Shown here: positions 42,199 to 52,514 of the stretch, in pieces
How positions within the stretch are numbered: the stretch's first letter is position 1
How the letters are laid out: each line of letters opens with the position of its first letter
Source: Isoetes taiwanensis
Taxonomy: Eukaryota > Streptophyta > Lycopodiopsida > Isoetales > Isoetaceae
Direction of reading: 5' to 3'
NCBI GenBank assembly: GCA_021234155.1
Contig: JAJEKV010000010.1
Span: forward strand, 19,131,418 to 19,195,417
DNA: 64,000 nucleotides
Position numbers and translations under genes: made by a program
Notes under the pieces: model-generated
Database searches by the model: none
Told to the model about the DNA's origin: nothing
The model's input: only the letters and a program-made list of their open reading frames with translations

Positions 42199-42203
42199 GA
42201 GAT
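42199..42203 (+). repeat. Target-site duplication GAGAT, right copy
   Basis: Matches 9078-9082. The copia frame continues immediately after it. Confidence 0.97.
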
Positions 42204-44213
42204 GGAGCTTTGCAAATGGTTGAAGGAAAAGGATTATTGCAGTTGATAGATTTAAATGGAAAAGTTGTGGATATTGAGAGTGTACTTTGTGTACCTACTC
42301 TTGTCAAAAATTTGATCTCTGTAAGCCAGCTTGTGGATCTAGGCTAAATAGTTGTATTTGATTCTGATGCATGTAAAATCTATCATGGAAATGAAGTAAA
42401 GTTTTTGGCCAAAAGGGTTGGAAATCTTTTTCAAATGGATAATGTTCCTCATGACAATATTAACTCTGTGACAGAAAATGAATTTGCCTTATGGCATAGC
42501 AGATTTGCTCATACTCATTGCCATAACTTTAAAATTCTAGCTAAGAAGGGATGCATTAATTGCAAAGATGTTAAGGCCAATAAATTTTTGTGTGAAAGGT
42601 GTATCTTTGGCAAAATTACTAGAATACCTTTTTCAAAGGCAAAGCACAGAGCTAATGAAGTACTTGAACTTGTTCATACCGACTTGTGTGGACCCCTAAA
42701 TGTCAGAAGCAGGACAAACAAGAGATATTTTATATCCTTCATAGATGTTTATAGCAGAAAATGTAAATGTTATTGTCTATCCAAAAAATTTGAAGCCTTA
42801 ACTGCTTTCAAACAATATGTGCTTGAAATGGAAAGGCAGACTGGAAGAAAATTAAAATGCATCAGATCAGACAGGGAAGGAGAGTATTTATCCAATAAAT
42901 TCAAACATTTTTGTATCTCAAATGGAATAAAGAGGCAAATGACATGCAGATATAGCCCTCAACAAAATGGTGTTGCTGAAAGAAGAAATAGGACAGTTAT
43001 GAATGCAATTGGGTCAATGATCAAAGGAAGTGGATTACCAAACTATCTTTGGGAAGAAGCTCTAAAGGCAGCTGTCTTTATTCAAAATAAATTGCCATCA
43101 TCAAGCTTGGGAGGTAATGTGCTAGATTTATATGGTCTAACAGCAATAGTGATGTAAATTATGATGTATTCAAATGTTATGGTTGTCTTGTCTATTTTCA
43201 CATACTTGATGAATTAAGGAGGAAACTGGACAATAAAGGTAAAGTTGGCTTTCTAGTTGGGTATGATGAAGAGTCTAAAGGCTATAGAATTTTTATTCCA
43301 AAAAATAATGAGATTATCATCAACAGAGATGTTGTTTTTAATGAAGAAGTCTTGTACAAGGACGGATACAAAAGAAATAAGGCAAACGAGGAGATAGCAA
43401 GAAGAGAAAACTCTGAAAACAAAAAGGATAGTATGGAACAGCACCAAGTGGATCTTGAGTCAATTAATGGAGATGAACAACATAACAATGATGAGGTTGA
43501 GCAGTCAGAGAGAAATAACAGCAGAAATGACAATCTTGAACAGACACCATTGGAAAACAAAATGGACACAGGTTGCAAAGGGAGAAAAACTCAAGTTGAG
43601 AAGTTAATTGATGAAGCAAAAATAAATACTGAAACATATGGAAGGACAGATGGTGGCAGAAGTATCAGAATAGAGAAATTAGGGCAAAATGTTGGTCAAG
43701 AAGACATTGATCAAATCTTGGCAATTTTGGATGATGTGCAAATACCAAAAACTTATGAAGAAGCTTTGATATCAACGGACAAAATACAGTGGCCGGAAGC
43801 TATGCAAGAAGGATTAGAATCTTTTAAGCACACTCATACATATGACATAGTGGAAGAACCTACAAGGCAAAACATTATAGGAAGCAAGTGGATATTCAGG
43901 ATAAAAGATTGTGTAGATGGAAGAAAAAAATACAAAGCCAGATTGGTTGCTCAGGGTTATACACAAAAGAAAGGAAAGGATTATGATGAGACATATTCAC
44001 CAATAGTTAAACTAACAAGCATCAGGTTACTTTTAAGTATTGCAAACGCTTAGGATCTTGACTTGCATCACATGGATGTCAAGACTGCTTTTTTAAATGC
44101 AAAAATTGAAGGGGACATTTATATGAGACCAGCCCCAGGCTATGAAGAAAAAGATAAAATGGTATGGAAACTGAATAGGGCAGTTTATGGTCTTAAACAA
44201 GCACCTCGAGAAT
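42204..44213 (+). pseudogene. Ty1/copia pol: protease end, integrase, start of reverse transcriptase
   Basis: Continues the split copia element. Protease C-terminus, with LIDLNGKVVDIESVLCVPTL. A stop at 42345 interrupts the linker. GAG-pre-integrase/zinc region LWHSRFAHTHCHNFKIL ... LCERCIFGK. Integrase core D (VHTDLCGPL), D (IRSDREGEYLSNKF) and E (SPQQNGVAERRNRT). A break near 43130-43150 is followed by CYGCLVYFHILDELRRK. Reverse transcriptase begins near 43780 (WPEAMQEGLESF, GSKWIFRIKDCVDGRKKYKA, HHMDVKTAFLNAKIEGDIYM, AVYGLKQAPR), with a stop at 44051. The frame is then cut by a LINE tail at 44214. Confidence 0.93.
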
Positions 44214-44712
44214 CGGATTTCAGAGCTCTGTCCTTTATGCCAGCAAAGGGTTGAGAGTGTTGAGCATTGTTTTTTCTTGTGTGAGCGGCTTCGGTAGGCA
44301 TGGTCTTGGTTGTTGACCCTATTTGGCACGTCTCAATCTAGCCAGCAAATTTTGCTTGCTATCTATCCTGATGCTTGGCCCAAACTACGGAAACGAGCGT
44401 GGCTGGCTTTTATGGTCAATCTGGAAGAGAAGGAGGTTGTTTATCTTTAAGGGCGTAGATACTGCAGATGAGATTGTTCTTCAGTGGTGCAAAATAAAAT
44501 TGTTATGGCTTACAATTGTTCTTCTCAAGAGAAGAAAGTAGTGATCTGGCATACTTACCTTCAGATTCATTCTTTTGCATAGGCAGGTGGTTGTGCTCAG
44601 TTGGATCGGTTTGTCCACTGGGGTTATAATCCTGTCTTTGCATTTTATGTTGCTCTGGTTTTTAGTTGGTGAATAAAGCTTGTCGTCCTTCAAAAAAAAA
44701 AACCTCGAGAAT
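44203..44712 (+). mobile_element. 5'-truncated L1-type LINE tail in copia, with 11-bp TSD
   Basis: ACCTCGAGAAT occurs at 44203-44213 and again at 44702-44712. Between them is a 488-bp LINE 3' end. It holds a zf-RVT-like finger (CPLCQ ... VESVEHCFFSCE) and a 3' UTR ending AATAAAGCTTGTCGTCCTTC plus an A-run. It is the same family as LINE-B: 54840-55345 matches it nearly throughout. A clear textbook example of target-primed insertion. Confidence 0.95.
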
Positions 44713-45783
44713 TGATATATGTGCATAGATAAATTCTTGAGAGAACAGAACTTTAACAAGTTGCAAAAATATGGAAACCTTTATAGGTACAAAGATGAGG
44801 AACAATTTTGCATTCTAGCTCTCTATGTAGATGATTGCATTGTGATTGCAAACAATGCTGAATGTCTAAAGCACTGTTAAAAGGTCTTGCAAAACAGGTT
44901 CCAAATGACTGATCTAGGAGAATTGAAACAGTTCCTTGGTATAGAAGTGATCAGAGACAGGGAAAATAAAGTGTTAAAGTTGAAGTAAAGCAAGCATATA
45001 GAGAATATGCTAAGAAGATTTAATTTGACATGGGCAAATCCAATTGCAACTCCAATTGTTCTTGGCCATAAACTAACTGCACAAAAATATATTACAATGG
45101 AGGAAGCACTAGACATGGAAAATGTGCCATACAGGGCTTGATTGGTCATTTATTATATTTGTCCAACAATACTAGACCAGACATATCCTATGTGGTAAAT
45201 ATATTGAGCAGAAGATGTCACAACCCCACCAAAGAACACTGGTTAGTTGGAAACCGAGTTTTGAGGTATCTAAAGAAAACTCAAGAACATGATATTGTAT
45301 ACAATTCAGAGGATTTAGTTTTTACAAGCATTCAGTGATGCTGATTGGGGTGGAGAATTAGGTTGTAGAAAATCCACTTCAGGATATGCTGTCTTCTTAG
45401 GTGGAGGTGTTGTAACTTGGAGAACTAAGAGACAAAGTGCCATTGCAATGTCAACAGCAGAAGCAGAATATGTTGCCTCATCTTTAGTTGCAAAGGAAGC
45501 AACCTGGTTGAGAAGATTATTAGAAGAATTAAACTGTCCACAAGCAGAGCCAATCAAAATTTGGACAGATAATCAAAGTTGCATTGCTATTATTAAAAAT
45601 CTAGTGGATCATGAGAGGACTAAACATATAGAATTGAATATTCATTTTATCAGGGATTTGGCCAGTAAAAATAATATTCAAATGGCTTATGTGAACACTG
45701 CTAGAGAAGTTGCAGACATTTTTACAAAAGCTCTCACAGAAAGCAAGTTTATTCAACATAGAGAAAACCTGAATATTTTTTGA
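44713..45783 (+). pseudogene. Ty1/copia reverse transcriptase end and RNase H
   Basis: After the LINE tail the copia RT resumes (IDKFLREQNFNKL in a shifted frame), with the catalytic LYVDDCIVIANNAE (YVDD) at about 44822-44860. Stops at 44877 and about 44985 follow. The RT connection is NTRPDISYVVNILSRRCHN. RNase H from about 45335: YAVFLGGGVVTWRTKRQSA, MSTAEAEYVASSLVAKEATW, WTDNQSCIAIIKN, RTKHIELNIHFIRD and a stop at 45783. Several stops and shifts make this copy dead. Confidence 0.93.
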
Positions 45784-45791
45784 TTATATGA

Positions 45792-46230
45792 TGAAGGAGG
45801 AATGTTGAAATATCATCATATAATTACAGAAGTATCTTCAACAGATCAAATATGCAGGAGCAGTACAATTTGAAGAGGTCTTTACCATCTTATATTATAT
45901 AGATTATAAGGATCTATAGGTCTATGATAAGGGTTCGTTTTGAAGGAACTAACCTATGGTCAAATATTATCATGATTAATGGTGAGGTGTCAAAATGCCA
46001 TATGAAGATTTTTGGAGCGAAAAATTGCTATGAACTTAGCAACTAGCTAAGGCGGCCTGATTCGATGGCTAAACCGACGAAGGCCTCTCGATTTAAACAC
46101 AACATGTATATTCTTGTAAATAGACCGGATTGCACAGGTTCAAGAGGAACAGATTGATCTAATACACCTGTTAGATTAATTCCTGGAAGAAGTCCCGAGC
46201 TACAGTAATATTTTCAATCCCAAATGAACA
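45792..46230 (+). repeat. Probable 3' LTR of the copia element with polypurine tract
   Basis: GAAGGAGGAA directly follows pol and precedes TGTTGAAATATC at 45803. A matching AACA inverted end is found at 46227-46230, giving an LTR of 428 bp, a normal size for copia. The 5' LTR is not in the window, so the right edge rests only on the terminal dinucleotides and is uncertain. Confidence 0.55.
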
Positions 46231-46546
46231 GTGTTTACATTGCATTATGGTTCAATGGTGAAAATAATTTATGGAGTAATGGTTCTTAAGTTTAAATAAG
46301 TTGGTTGAACTTGAAGTGGAAATTCAACTACCTAGACTCTTAAAAAAAAAAAAAAACTATTCTATTCTATTCTATTCTATTGTATTTGACTCCATTTTCA
46401 ACAATGGTGTTGTCAGTATCATTGTTTTATGTTGTTTTAATATTGTGAATCCTTTTTGGCTCCGAAGGTGCCCGAAGTTTGTTTAATATAACATGACCAT
46501 ATAAAATATATAACCTTAAACCATTATATTCAACATTTTTAAATTG
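46231..46546. other. AT-rich gap between copia LTR and MITE
   Basis: Contains an A-run at 46341-46355 followed by (TTCTA)n, four to five copies at 46357-46381, and AT-rich sequence. No gene seen. The tail-like A-run plus pentamer could be the end of a small retroelement. Confidence 0.5.
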
Positions 46547-46861
46547 AATTCCCCCTGAAACCCCCTTTGGTTTCGGTGCATAATCACGGGTTACGTAGGG
46601 CAGCGAGAGCCCCTAAAAACTTACAATACATGTACAAAATCAACACCATTAAGTACATTCCCTCAAACATTATAGTATTTTGCAAATCTCAATATACAGT
46701 ATACAGAAACTTGTACAGGCATACCCCACAAAAGAGGATCATTATGTATGGTCCAGATCAAGGAATAAAGGGCAAACATGCCCATCCAACAGCTCTCGGT
46801 GCCCAGAGTAACCCCCCGTGTGAATATGCACCCAAACCAAAGGGGGGTTTCAGGAGGAATT
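46547..46861. mobile_element. MITE with long terminal inverted repeats
   Basis: The left end AATTCCCCCTGAAACCCCCT continues TTGGTTTCGGTGCATA. The right end, reverse complemented, reads AATTCCTCCTGAAACCCCCC then TTTGGTTTGGGTGCATA, and the similarity extends about 50 bp. TTTAAATT also flanks both sides in inverted form. 315 bp, no ORF, so it is non-autonomous. The superfamily is not determined. Confidence 0.85.
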
Positions 46862-46969
46862 TAATTTAAAGATAAGATAAGATAAGATAATTGGTATTAA
46901 CGTCCGCGGGGGCCTAAGCAGGCCATGGGACAAAATTACATGTTTGCATATCACAATGAAATTGTCTTT

Positions 46970-47979
46970 TTAGATAGTGTCTCGCTTGTCTATGCTTTCC
47001 AAGAGTTCCTTCACAAATGCACACACTCCACGAATTGTTGAAGGACAACCAAAGAAAACAGATAAGGTTGAGCACCAATTCAGATGGGAGAACCGTGCCC
47101 TGAGGTTGTTGTATTTTGGGCAGCGAAAGATCACATGTGCTTCATCTTCTATTTCTTGTAGGTCGCATGTGCACAGGCGCTCTTCCCTTGGGATCCGTTG
47201 CCATCTACCTTTCTCGATTAGCAAACGATATGAACTCATACAGATCCTTGCAACAGCCCTGATCATGTTTGGAAACAGTTTAAGGTGGCTCAGATACAAT
47301 TGTATTGTATGTTCTCTGGTAGGATTGAAGTCTGTGATGTAGTATGTGACTTTCTTCTTGCTGCCCTGCATGACAAATCTTTGAAAAGCCTGTTGTCGGA
47401 ACTCTTTATTGTAGTCTCTGCTAGTGAAGCCAAGTTTACCAAGCCATGCGTTTAACTCCTTAAACCAACTTTTATCACCTCTGTCGCTCAGATGAATAGA
47501 GCTCTTGATTGCTGAATCTGTTAAAGTGGTCTCATTGACTACTTTCTTGTACAAGAAATCCAGTGTTCTGTGCATTGCCAAAACTTCTAAGGGGTAACAG
47601 CCGCTTTCAAAAAGCATAATCTCATAGGGTGTAGAGCGTTTGACGCCAAAAGACATATGCATGAATGCTTTCTGTATGCTTTCTAGTTCTTGCCATTTGG
47701 ATTTAGCAAGGGAGGGCCCCCAGATGCATATAGCATTACCGGAGTGACCAATGCATCGAACAACAGTTTTTTGAGAGGCCATACACATATGCTTGCCCGT
47801 TTACATTGGTTTATCATACCATAGAATGATTTATAGGCTGCTGCTATGCGGCAGTCCACGCCAGTGGTCCATGGTCTCTGATTTGCATGTACTTCATGGC
47901 CTAGATATTTGTATGATCCCACTTGCTCAATAGTCTGTCCATCATATGTTAGAGATGCGTCTCCCTTCCCGAAGCACAT
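46970..47979 (-). pseudogene. LINE-A ORF2 C-terminal region
   Basis: Two overlapping frames on the minus strand: 47979-47683 (YLGHEVHANQRPW, the usual post-RT conserved part) and 47788-46970 (FESGCYPLEVLAMHRTLDFL ... ERLCTCDLQEIEDEAHVIFR, a CxC...H...C type zinc-binding finger). One frameshift at about 47750 separates them. This part probably binds RNA or target DNA. Confidence 0.8.
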
Positions 47980-49043
47980 TACCTTTGATTAACATAGAGA
48001 CCAAATTGTGAGCAGAAATCTTTAAGCGTGTCCAATTGCATTTGAAGGTCGTTTACTGTGTGGGCTGCTAGTAGGAGGTCGTCTGCATATAGTAGCAGGA
48101 TTATGAGCTCATGATGAAGTTGGGAAAAATTGCACCCTGCTGCCTTGAGAAGGTCTTCAAGCTGGTCTATGTACAGTCCGAATAGAGTGGGCGAGAGCGG
48201 GCAGCCTTGTTTAACCCCAATGTCGCTGATTATTGTCTCTGATAGTCCTGCTGGTGTGCTGATTTTGCCTCTTACTCTTTCATATAATCTGCCTATGCCT
48301 ACAATCCATGCTTCTGGAACTCCAATTTGTTGGAGTCTGTTAATTAGCAACTGGCGTGGGACCGTATCGAATGCTTTCGCAAAGTCTATGAAGCAGCAGA
48401 AAAGCTTCTTACCATGTGCTTTAGAATCTTCTACTAATGCTCGGAGAGTGAGAAGGTGATCTAGTGTGGAGTATTTGGGGCGGAATCCAGCTTGTCCATG
48501 AGCTCTAATGTTTTGTGCTTCAGCCCATATGGAGAGTTTTGCATCAAAAATTTTTCCAAACAGTTTTGCTAATATGGGGCTGATCATTAACGTTCGATAA
48601 TTACCTGGTTCATAAGCATCTCCCTTCTTGTGGATGGGGTGTATCAGGCTCGTGATCCAAACATTTGGGAATCCTTCAACAATGGCTTGATTGAACAAAT
48701 CAGTGATAACCGTTGCAAGTTCTTCCCCACCAGCTTTGATGTATTCTGCAATCAGACCATCAATGTCACATGCTTTTCCATGGGCTAGATCACTAATTCC
48801 CTTTTGCACTTCATCCATTTGTATGCAAAAATATGTAGCATCAGTTGGTGGCAGGTCTAGTTTGTTCTCCCCTTTAAAATAAAGATGCATCGCATAAGTT
48901 TTCCAGACATGGAGGTCAGTTAGGCAAAGTTGTTGCGTGGGTGGAGATAGGCCACGCCAAAATCTCTTAGGTTGCTGCAGCAGCTCAGTGGCAAGTTCAG
49001 CTTGTTTATTTTGCTTCCATAGCCGCTTCTTGGATCTGACCAA
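47979..49043 (-). pseudogene. LINE-A ORF2 reverse transcriptase
   Basis: A 354-codon open minus-strand frame: KACDIDGLIAEYIKAGG, TSLIHPIHKKGDAYEPGNYR, GKIFDAKLSIWAEAQNIR, HGQAGFRPKYSTLDHLLTLR, FCCFIDFAKAFDTVPRQLL (motif A, aspartate), GVKQGCPLSPTLFGLYID (motif B), and LLLYADDLLLAAHTV (motif C, YADD). It ends in a stop at 47979, and the frame continues shifted. The enzyme would copy LINE RNA at nicked target DNA. It is open by itself, but the protein is broken on both sides. Confidence 0.92.
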
Positions 49044-49291
49044 GCGTCTATATGCTTTTAGACCGGTTGAAGTATTTGCTATTTTCCTGGCTTCTTTAAG
49101 TTCTTTATCATACCATCCATTCCCTGGGTCGTAGTAGCAAAGAAGGAGAAGCCCTTGGGGCCATAGATGTTATATGCACATTTCACTAGCAACCTGTTAA
49201 GAGCCAATGCTTTTGCATTTATGCTGGTATGCTGCAGAATAGTGGGCAGCCCTTCTTTAATGGCTTCATAAAATCCTTCATCTTTGGCAAA

Positions 49292-50150
49292 TTATATCTT
49301 GGTTTCAAAAAAAGAAATGTTATGCTTGGTTTCACCGCAAAGCCTCAATAGCAAAGCGAGTGTTGCATGGTTCGATTCGGCTGAAAGTTTTTTATATTGA
49401 AATCCTTGATCAATCCAAAACTTTCTGGCAAGCCTGCTAAATAGTCTATAGTTGAGTATGTGAAATGATTCTCGGTTTCCCCGTAGCCAGCTGATTGCCA
49501 TGGTTGTATGCCATTGTAGATGATCATATCAAGTGAGGAAAGGAAGTTTAGAACCCGGCTGTCCAAATTTGATTGACTTCTTGGTACAAGCTTGTTCGTG
49601 AATATCTTTCCTCCCATTGTTCACTTAATAATCTACTTGGTTCACCGTCTACAAAAACTTGCACTGTTTGAAGATTTCCTGTCCAACCATTTAAGTCCCC
49701 TATGATCTAGACATCACAGCCTTGTTTCCATCTGTTAATCGCGAACCCAAGTCGGGCTAATGTCCCAAGATGCATCCGATAAACCAAGGCGGATATAGCA
49801 ATCTATAATGATCAGATTTTTATTTCCATTAATCAGAGATGCTTTTATTCGAACTGCCACATATTGTTTATCCTCTTCATCCAAGTGCTCAAGCTGTAAT
49901 TCTTTGCCAAATTTGTTTGTGATAAAACAAGCTACTCCGCCATGTGGTCTACCTCTTTTGGGTTTTGGGTGCCATACTGAGCCTAACTGATACATTTCAA
50001 AATTTGACAACCTGGCGCACTGATGCTCCCAAGTTTCAAGCAAAAATAAAATATCTACTTCTCTGTTTCCTAACCAGTTCATGCTGTGTTGTACTCCTTT
50101 GGGTCCTTTTGTGTTCCAGCAGCGTACAGAGACTACGGCAGGCCAATGTT
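49292..50150 (-). pseudogene. LINE-A ORF2 endonuclease
   Basis: Minus strand from about 50145: VVSVRCWNTKGPKGVQHSMN, ILFLLETWEHQ (catalytic E), RPHGGVACFITNKFG, then stops near 49735. It continues at 49617 with LDMIIYNGIQPWQ, FTYSTIDYLAGLPESFGLI. The DFN motif region lies in a shifted frame (about 49700) and the final SDH is not clear. Degenerate APE-type nuclease. Confidence 0.8.
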
Positions 50151-50175
50151 ATTGCTCAAGCCTGCCCTGGATTTC

Positions 50176-50828
50176 CTATGCAGCCTTATCTCTAATTATG
50201 ACTTGGCCATTCCTATATATTGCCCATTTGCCATCTGTTCTAGCTTCTTTCACTTTGCGCAGAGCCTCTGGCCGGTCACGGAGTTGCTGCCATGTTAAGT
50301 CTTCACATATTTTGAAGGCAGTTCCTTTGAGATTAGGGCCACTCTTGAGCAGCTCCGTCCTTGCTGATTCATCACAGCATTTAACCAGTATATGCCGTGT
50401 TTTCCCTTCAAGTTTTCTTCCAGTCCTCCAGGCATCCTGTATGACGTTTGTATTTGCTTTAAGCTCTTCCGCGCAGAAGTTTGATGCTACAGTTTTGGCA
50501 TCTTCATCATCGAGTTCTGGGATACCGATGAGTCTAACCCTTGTCATTCTTTTCTGTTTTTCACGTTCTTCTGATAGGACTGATTGCACTTCTTGTTTAA
50601 TATTATTTTTCGTCACTGTTATGGCCTGGGTATCTTGTTGCCTTTCCAGAATCTCTATTCTTGCAGTGAGTGCTTCTATTGTATCCTGCAACTGTGCAAC
50701 TCAGTCCAAAAGAGTGCGGACCTGTATTACCTCCTCGTCCTGCTGACCGATTTCATCAGGGATTCCCAGGCGGCAGCCGTGATTTGGAACTCTTCATCGC
50801 TTTGTGTCTTTTTCTTGCCCGTTCCCAT
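50176..50828 (-). pseudogene. LINE-A ORF1 (RNA-binding, coiled coil plus RRM-like)
   Basis: ATG at 50828 (MGTGKKKTQSDEEFQIT), one shift and a stop before 50691, then a clean frame: heptad-rich coiled coil IEALTARIEILERQQ, an RRM-like unit (MTRVRLIGIPELDDEDAKTV ... TRHILVKCCDESARTELLKS), and the end KWAIYRNGQVIIRDKAA. This matches the RRM/CTD layout of L1-like ORF1 proteins, which coat LINE RNA. Its last residues align with LINE-D (KWAVYRGGTAIIRDH). Confidence 0.82.
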
Positions 50829-50968
50829 CGATACTAGGCGCTGATTTAAAGAAATGGAAAGAATAATTTAAAAGTGTTGAATGTAATGGCTAGGATTATG
50901 TATTTTATATAGTTAGGCAAGCAAGGCTGCTAAAAATACGACTTAATAAGGGCAAAAATAAGCCAAAT

Positions 50969-51133
50969 GAAGGGTGGAAATAATTTGCATGGAAGGGTGG
51001 AGCAGAGAGGAGGCTCTCCCTTGCCGCCACCCAACAAAATAATGGGGGTAGAGCAGAGGAGGCTCTCCCCTCACCAAGTGTTTGAACAAAACAATGGAAG
51101 GGTGGAACAGAGAGGAGGCCCCCCCTTGCCAAT
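50969..51133 (+). repeat. Tandem repeats in the LINE-B 5' UTR
   Basis: About three units of 50-58 bp with the core TGGAAGGGTGGARCAGAGAG followed by GAGGCTCTCCCTTGCC. Monomeric 5' UTR repeats often carry LINE promoter activity. Confidence 0.7.
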
Positions 51134-51228
51134 TTCCAGGACGAGGTGGGCTGACCTCCCTTCAGAACCATGCGAGATGGACATGGTTGAGGCTTTGGTA
51201 TGGAGGTGGAACATAATATTTTGGCCAC

Positions 51229-52150
51229 ATGAACCTGTTGTCTTGGAATGTGAGGGGAGTGGCTTCTTCCCCAAGTAAAAGAAGCAGGTTGTCTCTTTAC
51301 CTGTCTAAGTTTTCTACGACCTTTTGTTGCCTCCAAGAGCATAAATGCCGCCGCGGTGATGTACATAAAGTAGCTAATGTATTTGGACCGGACTATAATG
51401 TCTTGATGTCCGCTGCCGATGCATCTAAGGCTGGTGTGCTTACCGCATGGAAGTCGCCCCGATGTTACTTTTACTCAAACAGATAGGTTCTAAGCGGTGG
51501 ATAATAATCAAATGGAAAGATAAGGGCCAAGAATGGGGTTTGATAAATGTATATGCTCATAATAGACCTCGTCCGGTGGTGCTTTGTGGGCAACTCGAGG
51601 AGTAAAGTTCTCCAGCTTGGGCGTAATGTTTGCATGGTTGCTCGCTTGGCGACTTCAATATGGTCGAAGTTGGAAAGAGATAGAAGTGGTCGCGGCCCGG
51701 CGGTGCAAGGATTCGAAAGAGAACAATGGCTATGCCTTTACATGATGGTCACTTTATAGAGATTGATGGTGATCACCATTTACGTGGTGTAATGGTTGGA
51801 CAGAGTCGGCGAGCTTATGCAAGGCATGATAGAGGATACTTTAATATTTTTGCAGCCGCTTTCATTAGCTTTACCTTCGTCGCTCAAATATTCGGATAGC
51901 TCCGTGTCCGATCATAATCCACAACTTCTAACTAATGATGTGGTTTATTGTCATCGACCTACCGGACCTACTTTAAGCTTAATTGCAAGTATTTGGAGGA
52001 TGATGAGTTCAAACTTGGTCAGAGTCGGGCTTGGTCTCGGGCCTTCTCACCTCGTAGGGGGCATGTCCGGGTTGTCGATCGTTGTCCGCGCAGCGGAAAT
52101 CATTTGCAAAAGAATATGGGAGAGTCGAGTCACGAAGCTAGAGGACTATT
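51229..52150 (+). pseudogene. LINE-B endonuclease
   Basis: Starts MNLLSWNVRGVASSPSKRSR, then FCCLQEHKCRRGDVHKVANV. Later readable pieces in other frames include INVYAHN-like and GDFNMVEV-like stretches near 51535-51670 and a VSDHNPQLL (SDH) motif near 51908. Many shifts break the frame. Confidence 0.75.
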
Positions 52151-52514
52151 GATTGCATTGTACCAGAATTAGAAGTACTCCGGCCAGGCCATACTAGTGG
52201 AGTCGAGAAAAAGGAGTTATTATCTCGATCAAGGCTATGGAAACCGTAAAAAGCTATCGGGCCAAAGTGAAGGCGGGGGTTGCAAAGTGGTTCAAGGACC
52301 GGAGATAGATGTTCCGTGTTCTTTTGCGGCTGCAAGAAGAAGGAAACTCGCCACTTCAATACATTCTTTGGTGTTGCCGATGGCGCTTTATCTCCGATCC
52401 GGTGAATCTTAAGCAAAGATCTTCATCATCACTTTTCTTCATTCTTTGCACGACACCCATTGCCCTTTCTTCGTAGGACATGCAATTGGTCGTGTTGACT
52501 AAGGTGGCGTCGCA

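Larger units (their letters stand above)
46868..50950 (-). mobile_element. LINE-A, nearly full-length, non-L1 type with TTATC tail
   Basis: The minus-strand order is ORF1 (50828-50176), ORF2 endonuclease (50150-49300), reverse transcriptase (49043-47979), C-terminal domain (47979-46970), a short 3' UTR and a (TTATC)n tail (46890-46868) instead of poly(A). Repetitive pentamer or hexamer tails and a YADD reverse transcriptase set it apart from the poly(A) L1-type LINEs B and C. LINE-D (58497) has a related tail and ORF1. Confidence 0.85.
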
